From Flavobacteriaceae bacterium (lineage in GTDB: Bacteria; Bacteroidota; Bacteroidia; Flavobacteriales; Flavobacteriaceae), in NCBI GenBank assembly GCA_016649785.1, contig JAENXB010000030.1:1-18457 (forward strand): a DNA stretch of 18,457 nucleotides. The letters are read 5' to 3'. The translations under genes and the position numbers were made by a program. Below, in pieces: positions 6,656 to 13,383 of this stretch (within the stretch, counting starts at the first letter, position 1; each line of letters starts with the position of its first letter). Under the pieces are notes generated by a model. It was given only the letters and a program-made list of their open reading frames with translations. It was not told where the DNA came from and made no database searches.

Positions 6656-7770
6656 TATAAGTCAGATTTTTTAACGTTTTCAAATCTAATCTTGGCGACC
6701 TTTTGCGCCTCGATATTCCTATCAATTTTATGTCCCGGTCTTGACCATTTAGGTTTTTCTCCCAAATTCTGATATTTTGAATCTTCTGCAGAAATACTTT
6801 CCGATTGGGATTTCTTCTCAAAGGCTTTTTGTGGTTGTAATCCCAGAGCCTGAAACATCTCCATATCTTCATTTACATCGGGATTTGGAGTGGTGAGCAA
6901 CTTATCCCCGGCAAAAATGGAATTTGCGCCGGCAAAAAAGCACATTGCCTGCCCTTCCCTGCTCATTTGCATTCTTCCAGCTGAAAGCCGCACCTGGGTT
7001 TCCGGCATCACAATACGGGTTGTGGCAACCATTCTCACCATTTCCCAGATGGAAACTGGTTTTTCTTCTTCCAGGGGGGTTCCTTCCACCGGCACCAATG
7101 CGTTAATAGGCGTAGATTCCGGCTGAGGATTCAATGTAGACAATGCTACCAGCATTCCTGCCCTGTCTTCAATACGTTCTCCCATTCCAATAATTCCTCC
7201 GCTACAAACCGTTACATTGGTTTTTCGCACATTTTCTATGGTATCCAGCCTGTCCTGAAATCCACGGGTAGAAATAACTTCCTTATAATATTCTTCTGAA
7301 GAATCCAGGTTGTGATTGTAGGCATATAATCCGGCCTCAGCAAGTCGTTGTGCCTGGTTTTCTGTGATCATTCCCAAAGTACAGCAAACTTCCATTTCCA
7401 GTTTGTTAATAGTTCGGACCATTTCCAAAACCGAATCAAACTCCTCGCCGTCTTTTACGTTTCTCCAGGCCGCACCCATACATACCCTTGAACTTCCCGC
7501 CTCTTTTGCGCGCAATGCCTGGGCTTTTACCTGGTTTACACTCATCAGGTCATTGCCTTCAATATCTGTATGGTAACGCGCTGCCTGTGGGCAATACCCG
7601 CAATCCTCAGAACAGCCCCCGGTTTTGATGGATATCAGGGTTGAAACCTGAACCGTATTGGGATCGTGGTTTTTTCGATGGACCGTAGCTGCCTCGTAAA
7701 GCAATTCCATTAAGGGTTTATTGTAAATTTCAAGGATCTCTTCTTTGGTCCAGTTGTGTCTAATTGTCAT
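6655..7770 (-). CDS. bioB: Biotin synthase BioB
   Basis: Radical-SAM enzyme that inserts sulfur into dethiobiotin, the last step of biotin synthesis; 371 residues. Seen: the 4Fe-4S motif GGCSEDCGYC (Cys 53, 57, 60) and the 2Fe-2S ligands Cys 97 (SRVCMGAAW), Cys 129 (MEVCCTLG), Cys 189 (VTVCSGG) and Arg 261 (TQVRLSAGR), equivalent to E. coli C97, C128, C188 and R260. A 50-60 residue charged tail follows the core. ATG 7770 is preferred over ATG 7791, because MTIRHNWTKEEI fits the family and the longer start lies inside the TATTTTTG promoter element. It is followed, with overlap, by the oxygenase gene. Confidence 0.97.
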   Translation of the reverse strand: MTIRHNWTKEEILEIYNKPLMELLYEAATVHRKNHDPNTVQVSTLISIKTGGCSEDCGYCPQAARYHTDIEGNDLMSVNQVKAQALRAKEAGSSRVCMGAAWRNVKDGEEFDSVLEMVRTINKLEMEVCCTLGMITENQAQRLAEAGLYAYNHNLDSSEEYYKEVISTRGFQDRLDTIENVRKTNVTVCSGGIIGMGERIEDRAGMLVALSTLNPQPESTPINALVPVEGTPLEEEKPVSIWEMVRMVATTRIVMPETQVRLSAGRMQMSREGQAMCFFAGANSIFAGDKLLTTPNPDVNEDMEMFQALGLQPQKAFEKKSQSESISAEDSKYQNLGEKPKWSRPGHKIDRNIEAQKVAKIRFENVKKSDL

Positions 7771-7788
7771 GAAAAAATGATTTGGTTC

Positions 7789-7796
7789 CAAAAATA
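7789..7796 (-). promoter_or_regulatory. -7 element upstream of bioB
   Basis: On the minus strand TATTTTTG is an exact TAnnTTTG match ending 18 nt before ATG 7770. The context GCTATTTTTGGA is identical to that before bioD at 11234-11241. It implies that bioB and the oxygenase can be transcribed separately from the upstream bio genes. Confidence 0.5.
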
Positions 7797-7878
7797 GCTA
7801 AAACTGAGCATTCCTGAATGTTTGAATTAAATATTTTTTAGCTCTCTTCGGTTTTTCTAATGAGAGTATAGATTTAAA

Positions 7879-9033
7879 CTAATCTTTACTCACCAATATG
7901 GAAACTGCATTTCCTCCAAAACCTACTGCATTTACCAGAATATTTCTGAGTTTTCCGGGTGCTTTACTGATCTTGGAGAACGGAACCGATATAAATTCAT
8001 GGTGTTGCAGCATCAAAACGGCCAGTTGCATACTTAAAATCCCCGATGCCCCAAAGGTATGTCCTATCTTCCATTTATTTGAGGTCATTGCAGGAAGCTT
8101 ATCTCCAAAAAGTTCCTTGATCGCAATTACTTCGGCTTTATCTCCCTTAATGGTTCCCGGCGCGTGCATCACCACGGCATCAATTTCATCTGAATTTTTA
8201 TTCCCAATGGCCATTTTCATGGATTTTTGAAAGCATTCCCCGTTTGCAGAAATGGAAACCGAATGTTTGAGTTTCTCGGTTGCATAGCCAATCCCGCCAA
8301 TTTGGGCAATACTGTTCTCAGGATTTTTAGAAATACAAAGCACTCCGGCGCCTTCTCCCAGAACCATTGAATTCCGGGTTTTATCCATATCCACGGATCT
8401 ACAAGGGAAATCCAGCACTTCAGAAGCATAGATTTTCATCGCTTTCATCTGGGCGATGGTAAACGGGGTTAAAGCCGCCTCGCTTCCGCCAACCACAAAC
8501 TTATCAGCCATTCCCGCCTGTAACCAGGCAACGCCGTTCAATACTGCATGTAGCCCTGTGGAACAGGTTACACTGTGCGAAATTTCCGGACCGCTGCTTT
8601 GCATATCCTGAGCTACCCAGGACGAAATATTACCCAAAGTTGTCGTAGGCGAAGCCAGAATTTCGGCTTTTTTCGTCTCTAAAAAAAGTTGATGATATTT
8701 TTCAAAAAGTTGGGTAGCTCCGCGGGAACTCCCAATATTTACCCCAATATTTTCACCAGGTCCCCATCCGGCCTTTTTCACGGCTTCCCTGGCGACAAAC
8801 ACTGAAAATAAAACCGATTCATCTAAATTCTTAAAATGCGGAGAAGAAATACGAAGTTCATTTATTTCCTCTTTTAGTTCCTTCGGAAGAAAAGCCGCGA
8901 AAGCTTCAGTTCCGCTGAAATTGTGTTTTTTAATAAAATGTTTCTGATTTTTATAATTCTCCCAGGTCTCTTCTGAAGTCTTCCCCAAAGGAGAAACCGA
9001 AGCGATGGAATTGATATAAACAGGTGTTTTCAA
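7879..9033 (-). CDS. FabF-like beta-ketoacyl-ACP synthase within the biotin locus
   Basis: 384-residue thiolase-fold condensing enzyme. Seen: nucleophile Cys 157 in SVTCSTGLHAV, His 290 in VVMHAPGTIKGDKAE, and Lys 320/His 325 in NKWKIGHTFGASG, so the Cys-His-His triad of the KAS I/II class is complete. The usual HGTxTxxGD around the first His is altered to HAPGTIKGD. The N-terminus VYINSIASVSPLG and C-terminus NAVGFGGNAVSILV are typical. The start is TTG at 9033-9031 with no ATG alternative (upstream in-frame stop), 17 nt after a TATTTTTG element. Lying between bioA and bioB in a locus without bioC, bioH, bioW or bioI, it may act in assembly of the pimeloyl chain. That is inference; it is too short and lone for a typical primary fatty-acid FabF. 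Confidence 0.88.
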   Translation of the reverse strand: MKTPVYINSIASVSPLGKTSEETWENYKNQKHFIKKHNFSGTEAFAAFLPKELKEEINELRISSPHFKNLDESVLFSVFVAREAVKKAGWGPGENIGVNIGSSRGATQLFEKYHQLFLETKKAEILASPTTTLGNISSWVAQDMQSSGPEISHSVTCSTGLHAVLNGVAWLQAGMADKFVVGGSEAALTPFTIAQMKAMKIYASEVLDFPCRSVDMDKTRNSMVLGEGAGVLCISKNPENSIAQIGGIGYATEKLKHSVSISANGECFQKSMKMAIGNKNSDEIDAVVMHAPGTIKGDKAEVIAIKELFGDKLPAMTSNKWKIGHTFGASGILSMQLAVLMLQHHEFISVPFSKISKAPGKLRNILVNAVGFGGNAVSILVSKD

Positions 9034-9050
9034 AAGAGCTGATTTTTCGG

Positions 9051-9058
9051 CAAAAATA
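9051..9058 (-). promoter_or_regulatory. -7 element upstream of the ketosynthase
   Basis: Minus-strand TATTTTTG, an exact TAnnTTTG match, ends 17 nt before the TTG start. The spacing is nearly the same as at bioB. Confidence 0.45.
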
Positions 9059-9102
9059 AGGCCTTAGAAGTCTTCGGCTAAATTTTAAGTCATAAAATTA
9101 AC

Positions 9103-9176
9103 AACTTTGGAAAATTTGAATTTATTTACCATCGATGCTGAACTTTTCCAAAGTTTTAACTTTGGAAAAGTTCAGC
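9103..9176 (-). promoter_or_regulatory. Perfect hairpin plus a third complementary arm between bioA and the ketosynthase
   Basis: Read in the direction of transcription, the bioA stop is followed at once by GCTGAACTTTTCCAAAGT (9176-9159), a 4-nt loop, and its perfect complement (9154-9137). About 22 nt later TTTTCCAAAGTT (9114-9103) repeats the inside of the first arm, so it could pair with the second arm instead. No T run follows the hairpin, so it is not a standard terminator. It may be an mRNA stabiliser, an attenuator-like switch or a palindromic repeat element. Confidence 0.6.
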
Positions 9177-10466
9177 CTAAAATTTCTCCAAAGCCGCTTC
9201 AATACTCATATAAACTTTCTCAAGTTCCGCATCAGAAATAATAAAGGGCGCCAAAATATAGATGGTATTTCCCAGCGGACGCAGAAATACCCCGAAATCC
9301 ATAAAATGCTTAAACAACTGATTCCGAACTTCCCCGTAGCGTTCCATTTTTACGTTCAGATCAAAGGCATAAATCACTCCCAGTTGCCTTGTATTTGTGA
9401 CTTTTGGGTGATCTTTGATCCGGTTATTGAAATCCTGGTGAGATTTGGTGATCCGGACAATGTTCTTTTGGATTTCCTCTGAGTTCAACAATTCAATTCC
9501 CGCCAAAGCTGCAGTGCAGGCCAGCGGATTTGCGGTATAAGTATGCCCGTGAAACAATCCTTTTGAGAGTTCCTCTGAATAAAATGCATCAAAAATATTT
9601 TGGCTACAGGAAGTTACCGCCATTGGCAAAAGCCCCGCCGTCAAGGCTTTGGACATACATATAATATCCGGAAGCGTATTCATATATTCTGATGCGAAGT
9701 TCCTCCCCGTTTTTCCAAAACCCGTCATTACCTCATCTGCCACACATATTATTTCGTGTTCCCTGCAGACTTTCAAGATTTTATTTAAACCATCGGCAAC
9801 GTGCATTTTCATCCCGGCAGCACCTTGCACCAGCGGTTCGTAGATAAATCCGGCGATCTTATGTTCTGAAATTAATCGCTTCAGCTTCTGAAGAACTTCC
9901 ATATTATTTTTACTGGTGGGAGTTGGGATCCTAACCACTTTGATGAAATGATCTTCAAAAGCCCCATTATAAACCGATAATCCCGAAACCGACATCGCGC
10001 CGAAAGTATCGCCGTGAAAGCTTTCTTCAAAAGCGAGCATCACCTTGCGGTCATTCCCAAGGTTGTGATGGTATTGCAAAGCCATTTTTATCCCGATCTC
10101 TGTCGCGGTAGAACCGTTATCGCTAAAAAATAATTTCTGCTGGTTTTCAGGCAAAATTTCAATTAAAGCTTCTGATAATTTAATTGCAGGTTCGTGGGTA
10201 AATCCGCTGAAAACCACCTGATCCAGCTGCTGCATTTGCGCAGTGACTTTTTTCGTGATATACTCATTGCAATGCCCATACATACAAGTGTACCAGGAAG
10301 CGATCCCATCTATATATTCCTTTCCGTTCTCATCGTATAAAATTGCTCCTTTTGCCTTTACAATTGGCAAAATTCCCGGCGATAATTTATGTTGGGTCAA
10401 CGGATGCCAAATGTGTTTTTGATCGCGTTGAGAAAGGGAAGTTTGTTCTTTATTTTTTCCAACCAT
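9177..10466 (-). CDS. bioA: Adenosylmethionine-8-amino-7-oxononanoate aminotransferase BioA
   Basis: PLP enzyme that transfers an amino group from SAM to 8-amino-7-oxononanoate to give 7,8-diaminopelargonate; 429 residues, full length. Seen: IWHPLTQH near 19-26, SWYTCMYGH with the substrate-site aromatics (about 58-65), DNGSTATEIGIKMALQYHHN (116-135), the PLP-binding Asp 244 in ADEVMTGFGKTG, Schiff-base Lys 273 in MSKALTAGLLPM, and HGHTYTANPLAC. The ATG at 10466 is the natural start. It follows bioD after an 87-nt gap holding a palindromic repeat. No TAnnTTTG element is seen in that gap, so it is probably transcribed with bioD. Confidence 0.97.
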   Translation of the reverse strand: MVGKNKEQTSLSQRDQKHIWHPLTQHKLSPGILPIVKAKGAILYDENGKEYIDGIASWYTCMYGHCNEYITKKVTAQMQQLDQVVFSGFTHEPAIKLSEALIEILPENQQKLFFSDNGSTATEIGIKMALQYHHNLGNDRKVMLAFEESFHGDTFGAMSVSGLSVYNGAFEDHFIKVVRIPTPTSKNNMEVLQKLKRLISEHKIAGFIYEPLVQGAAGMKMHVADGLNKILKVCREHEIICVADEVMTGFGKTGRNFASEYMNTLPDIICMSKALTAGLLPMAVTSCSQNIFDAFYSEELSKGLFHGHTYTANPLACTAALAGIELLNSEEIQKNIVRITKSHQDFNNRIKDHPKVTNTRQLGVIYAFDLNVKMERYGEVRNQLFKHFMDFGVFLRPLGNTIYILAPFIISDAELEKVYMSIEAALEKF

Positions 10467-10521
10467 AGTGATGGACTATTTATTTGTATTCTTAATTATA
10501 TCTGACATAATATATTTTTAT

Positions 10522-10556
10522 TAAACCTCAGATGTCTCAAAGACCTGTGAGGTTTA
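10522..10556. repeat. Palindromic repeat between bioD and bioA
   Basis: AAACCTCAGATGTCT (10523-10537), loop CAA, and AGACCTGTGAGGTTT (10541-10555): 15-nt arms with 13 positions complementary. The bioD stop codon lies in the right arm. From memory this resembles an AACCTCACAGG-type palindrome widespread in Flavobacteriia. It could act as a weak terminator or mRNA-processing hairpin. Confidence 0.6.
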
Positions 10557-11168
10557 TATCAATTTATTTTTAAATCCTTCGGCGTATTCCTTGACCACAT
10601 TTTTATCAAAATACGGCTCGTCATCAATTCTTCCAAGACAAGAAACCCCCGTCATTTTTAAGATGACACCTTCGGAAGAATCATTTTTTTCTCCGTTAAA
10701 AATAATTCCGAAGATATTCAAACCGCGATTCTTTAATGCTTCCAAAGTTAACAACGTATGGTTTATACTTCCAAGATAATGTCTGGAAACCAAAATTATT
10801 TTATCTGAAGGTTTTATCAGATCTGCAATTGTCTCTTTGGAACTGATAGGAACTAAAAGTCCGCCGGCACCTTCAATAACAAGATCATTTGAAGTTTTTG
10901 GTCTTTTAATTTTTGCTGAAGTAATTTTAACTCCATCAATTTCGGCCGCGGCGTGAGGACTCATTGGGGTTTGCAGCTCAACACTATTAGGATGAAAAAC
11001 GGTTTTTTTATTCGAGATCAGGTTTTTTACTTTATGTGTATCGCTATACCCCAATTCTCCCGCCTGAATTGGTTTCCAGTAATCGGCTTCCAAAGCTTCG
11101 GTGATAATGGCAGAGACAATTGTTTTCCCAACCTCTGTTCCAATTCCTGTAATAAAATATGTGTTCAT
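10554..11168 (-). CDS. bioD: Dethiobiotin synthetase BioD
   Basis: ATP-dependent enzyme that closes the ureido ring from 7,8-diaminopelargonate and CO2; 204 residues, slightly short for the family. Seen: P-loop GIGTEVGKT (residues 8-16, Lys 15), YWKPIQAG with the conserved Lys, SPHAAAEIDG, VIEGAGGLLVPI and LVSRHYLGSINHTLLT. The start is ATG 11168. A TATTTTTG element lies 65 nt upstream, beside a long inverted repeat that separates it from bioF. Its stop lies in the palindromic repeat shared with the bioA leader. Confidence 0.95.
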   Translation of the reverse strand: MNTYFITGIGTEVGKTIVSAIITEALEADYWKPIQAGELGYSDTHKVKNLISNKKTVFHPNSVELQTPMSPHAAAEIDGVKITSAKIKRPKTSNDLVIEGAGGLLVPISSKETIADLIKPSDKIILVSRHYLGSINHTLLTLEALKNRGLNIFGIIFNGEKNDSSEGVILKMTGVSCLGRIDDEPYFDKNVVKEYAEGFKNKLI

Positions 11169-11233
11169 GAGTTTGAAATATGAATTTTAAAGTTAGTGTC
11201 ATGTTCGCATTTTTATCTAAAAAATACGAACTC

Positions 11234-11241
11234 CAAAAATA
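11234..11241 (-). promoter_or_regulatory. Possible -7 element upstream of bioD
   Basis: Minus-strand TATTTTTG, inside GCTATTTTTGGA, the same 12-mer as before bioB. It overlaps the inner edge of the inverted repeat at 11240-11311. Leader length to bioD would be about 60 nt. Confidence 0.35.
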
Positions 11242-11311
11242 GCCACTAATGCACGAATATTAAATCATTTGAGCACAATTAGACCTATTTTTATTCGTGC
11301 ATTCGTGGCTA
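11240..11311. repeat. Long inverted repeat between bioF and bioD
   Basis: Two 20-nt arms, 11240-11259 and 11292-11311, are complementary with one mismatch (GTGCATTAGTGGC against GTGCATTCGTGGC) around a 32-nt spacer. No T run follows in the bioF direction. It resembles, from memory, a repeat family common between genes of Bacteroidota. It may limit readthrough from bioF or simply be a mobile palindromic repeat. Confidence 0.6.
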
Positions 11312-11321
11312 AAAAAAGAAA

Positions 11322-12509
11322 TCAATTTGTTAATTTGACCAGGACTTTTAATACTCCCGAAATTTCCTCCCGGGAATTAAAGCTGTGCAAGCAAAATCGC
11401 AGCCGCTCTTTCCCTTTTGGAACCGTCGGCGATAAAATGGGTTTTACATTATAACCTTCGGCTTCCAGTTTCGAGGCAGTATTTTTCACCATTTCATTTC
11501 CCGGAAGAATACAAGATTGAATTGCGGAATTGCTTTCAGTAAAAAATGATTGAAGCTTATTTGCAACAATTTCAGCTTTAAAAAATTCGATGTTTTGTTT
11601 TAGCTTTTTTATTTCCGATCCTTCAACATGCTCAGGATTTACTTCGGCAAGCTCGGGTTTATTTTTTAGATATTGATAAGATGCCAGAATTGTAGCTACA
11701 TTATGCGGCGGCAAAGCTGTGGTATAAATAAAACTTCGGGCAAAATTGACCAGGTATTCTTTTAAAGTGGTGCTTCCTAAAATTACCGCTCCGTGACAGC
11801 CCAGGGCTTTTCCAAAGGTAATGATCCTGGCAAAAATTTTATCCTGGACTCCCAATTCCTGTACCATTCCTGCTCCATCTTGACCAAAAACCCCGGTGGC
11901 GTGAGCTTCATCTACCACCAAAAAACAGTGTTGCTTTTCAGCAAATTCAGCCAATGTCTTTAAATCGGGAATATCGCCATCCATGGAAAAAACCGATTCG
12001 GTGACAATGTAAATTTCAGGTTCGTTGTTTATATTTCGGCTGCGCTCAATATGTCCGCACAGATCTGGAATATCGTTGTGTTTAAATTTATAGGCTTTGG
12101 CGCGGCTCATGGAAATCCCGTCGCGAATGGAGGCATGCACCAATTCATCATAAAAAATAATATCCCCGCGTTGGGGCACACTTGAAAAAAACCCAACATT
12201 GGCATCATACCCCGAATTGAATATCAAAGCGGATTCAGCAGAATGAAAATTGGCTATAAAATCTTCGGCAGGAGCAAATAACTGATGGTTTCCTGAAAGC
12301 AATCTGGAGCCCGTAGCTCCGTTTTTCATTAGGTTGAAATCTGTCAAAATCTTTTCTGCGGTAAAATAAACCTGTTTTAAATTTGAAAATCCCAGGTAAT
12401 CATTGGAGGAAAAATCAATAAGATTTTTTTTGTAACTTAATATTCGAATTGCATTTTGTTGCTTTCTAATGTCAAGGCTTTTCGTTAATTTTAAAGGAAG
12501 ATTCTGCAT
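11322..12509 (-). CDS. bioF: 8-amino-7-oxononanoate synthase BioF, with two apparent repeat-derived insertions
   Basis: PLP-dependent condensation of a pimeloyl-thioester with L-alanine, the first dedicated ring step; 395 residues. Seen: DFSSNDYLGF (32-41), GATGSRLLSGNH (64-75), FNSGYDANVG (97-106), TESVFSMDGD (170-179), VVDEAHATGVFG with Asp 200, Schiff-base Lys 234 in TFGKALGCHG, and RSFIYTTALPP. Two short stretches look inserted: CGHIERSRNINNEP (about 151-164) and AEVNPEHVEG (about 288-297); their DNA resembles Bacteroidota palindromic repeats. Both lie between conserved blocks, so the enzyme may still work. The start ATG is only 4 nt downstream of a TAATTTTG element. It is the first gene of the minus-strand bio locus, divergent from mgtC. 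Confidence 0.95.
   Translation of the reverse strand: MQNLPLKLTKSLDIRKQQNAIRILSYKKNLIDFSSNDYLGFSNLKQVYFTAEKILTDFNLMKNGATGSRLLSGNHQLFAPAEDFIANFHSAESALIFNSGYDANVGFFSSVPQRGDIIFYDELVHASIRDGISMSRAKAYKFKHNDIPDLCGHIERSRNINNEPEIYIVTESVFSMDGDIPDLKTLAEFAEKQHCFLVVDEAHATGVFGQDGAGMVQELGVQDKIFARIITFGKALGCHGAVILGSTTLKEYLVNFARSFIYTTALPPHNVATILASYQYLKNKPELAEVNPEHVEGSEIKKLKQNIEFFKAEIVANKLQSFFTESNSAIQSCILPGNEMVKNTASKLEAEGYNVKPILSPTVPKGKERLRFCLHSFNSREEISGVLKVLVKLTN
11617..11640. repeat. Repeat-like insertion in bioF (NPEHVEG segment)
   Basis: CCTTCAACATGCTCAGG, read on the plus strand, is close to a CCTTCGACATGCTCAGG-type repeat I recall from many Bacteroidota intergenic regions. In frame on the minus strand it gives PEHVEG between two helical parts of BioF. 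Confidence 0.5.
12034..12060. repeat. Repeat-like insertion in bioF (GHIERSRN segment)
   Basis: ATTTCGGCTGCGCTCAATATG on the plus strand resembles the TTCGACTGCGCTCA-type palindromic repeat of Bacteroidota. Translated on the minus strand it gives HIERSRNI, between KFKHNDIPDL and the conserved EIYIVTESVF. Confidence 0.55.
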
Positions 12510-12513
12510 CGGG

Positions 12514-12521
12514 CAAAATTA
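12514..12521 (-). promoter_or_regulatory. -7 element immediately before bioF
   Basis: Minus-strand TAATTTTG is an exact TAnnTTTG match, followed by CCCG and then the bioF ATG. Transcription starting 4-7 nt downstream would begin at or next to the ATG, giving a leaderless mRNA. It lies in the 35-nt gap shared with mgtC. Confidence 0.5.
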
Positions 12522-12544
12522 CAACTTTCAGAAAACTTATAAAT

Positions 12545-12988
12545 ATGGAATTTGGAGAATTTGTTTTAAAAGTTGGCCTTGCGGTAATCGCAGGAGTTTT
12601 TATTGGCGCTGAACGTGAATATAGAGGTAAAAGTGCCGGTTTAAGAACCAATGCCCTTGTCGCTTTAGGTTCCTGTGTTTTTATCCTGATATCCCTAGAA
12701 TTTAGAGGAGAACAAAATGTGGATGTCACAAGGGTTTTAGGGCAGATAGTCACCGGAATTGGATTTATAGGCGCCGGGACCATTCTTCACCATGGCACAA
12801 AAGTAGAGGGATTAACCACCGCCGCCACAATATGGTGTAGTGCAGGTGCCGGATGTCTGGCAGCAACCGGTATGTACAAGGAACTTGCTGTAATTACCAT
12901 TTTCGTAATAATTATCAATTTCGTATTTAGCTTTTTTGAAGTTAAATTAATGCATAAGAGGAATGCCGCTGAAAGCAAAGAAAGTTAA
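12545..12988 (+). CDS. MgtC/SapB family membrane protein
   Basis: 147 residues with about four transmembrane helices. Seen: FIGAEREYRGKSAGLRTNALVALGS (about 20-44), the family signature VTGIGFIGAGTILHHGTKVEGLTTAATIWCSAGAG (about 69-103), and a last helix TIFVIIINFVFSFF. It has only the membrane domain and lacks the C-terminal ACT-like domain of Salmonella MgtC. In other bacteria MgtC proteins are linked to low-Mg2+ survival and membrane ATPase control; the role here is unknown. It starts 35 nt from bioF (divergent). Its stop TAA overlaps the stop of mrpG, the two sharing TTAA at 12985-12988. Confidence 0.92.
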   Translation: MEFGEFVLKVGLAVIAGVFIGAEREYRGKSAGLRTNALVALGSCVFILISLEFRGEQNVDVTRVLGQIVTGIGFIGAGTILHHGTKVEGLTTAATIWCSAGAGCLAATGMYKELAVITIFVIIINFVFSFFEVKLMHKRNAAESKES

Positions 12989-13383
12989 TCTTCCCCGCTT
13001 TGATTGGTTTTTTTTTCCGGAGCTTCTTCGATATCACTTTTTAGCTTGTGAGAGGATTTATCATATTTCCCCTCCAAATCATCCAAAACTGAATCTTTCC
13101 AGAGTTTTACGCCCGAGAAATAAGAGGCCCGGCCTATAAGGTGAGCACTTACCGGAGCCGTAAGCAATATAAAAAGAATGATCGCCAGAACTTTAGTGGT
13201 AATGGACAGATCTTTGAAAAATACTGCCGCTGCAACCAGCAATAATCCAATCCCCAGGGTAGCAGCTTTTGTAGTTACAGAGATACGCAAATAGGTGTCC
13301 GGCATTCGGATCAATCCCACGGCTGCCAGCAGGACGAAAATTGCGCCAAATGAAGCTAATATTCCTATAGTTATTTCTGTCAT
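12985..13383 (-). CDS. mrpG: Mrp Na+/H+ antiporter subunit G
   Basis: 132 residues with three predicted membrane helices in the first 90 residues (ITIGILASFGAIFVLLAAVGLIRMPD, then AATLGIGLLLVAAAVFF and VLAIILFILLTAPVSAHLIGRAS), the normal MrpG/PhaG pattern. A hydrophilic charged tail follows. The ATG overlaps the mrpF stop (TAATG). It is the last gene of the mrp operon and ends within the stop codon region of the convergent mgtC. Confidence 0.94.
   Translation of the reverse strand: MTEITIGILASFGAIFVLLAAVGLIRMPDTYLRISVTTKAATLGIGLLLVAAAVFFKDLSITTKVLAIILFILLTAPVSAHLIGRASYFSGVKLWKDSVLDDLEGKYDKSSHKLKSDIEEAPEKKTNQSGED

Noticed and set aside
6513..6872. 119-codon open frame on the minus strand across the bioB-oxygenase junction
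   Set aside because: It overlaps two clear genes in another frame, its residues show no family pattern, and it has no promoter or start context of its own.
7842..7866. CTCTC/GAGAG inverted repeat after the ketosynthase as a terminator
   Set aside because: It has only 5 paired bases, a 15-nt loop and no T run on the relevant strand.
9034..9176. Rho-independent terminator of bioA
   Set aside because: The hairpin is perfect but is followed by ATCGATGG, not a T run, so it is listed as a structured element instead.
9135..9482. 115-codon plus-strand open frame opposite bioA
   Set aside because: It is antisense to a conserved part of bioA and begins inside the perfect hairpin; the composition is that of a shadow frame.
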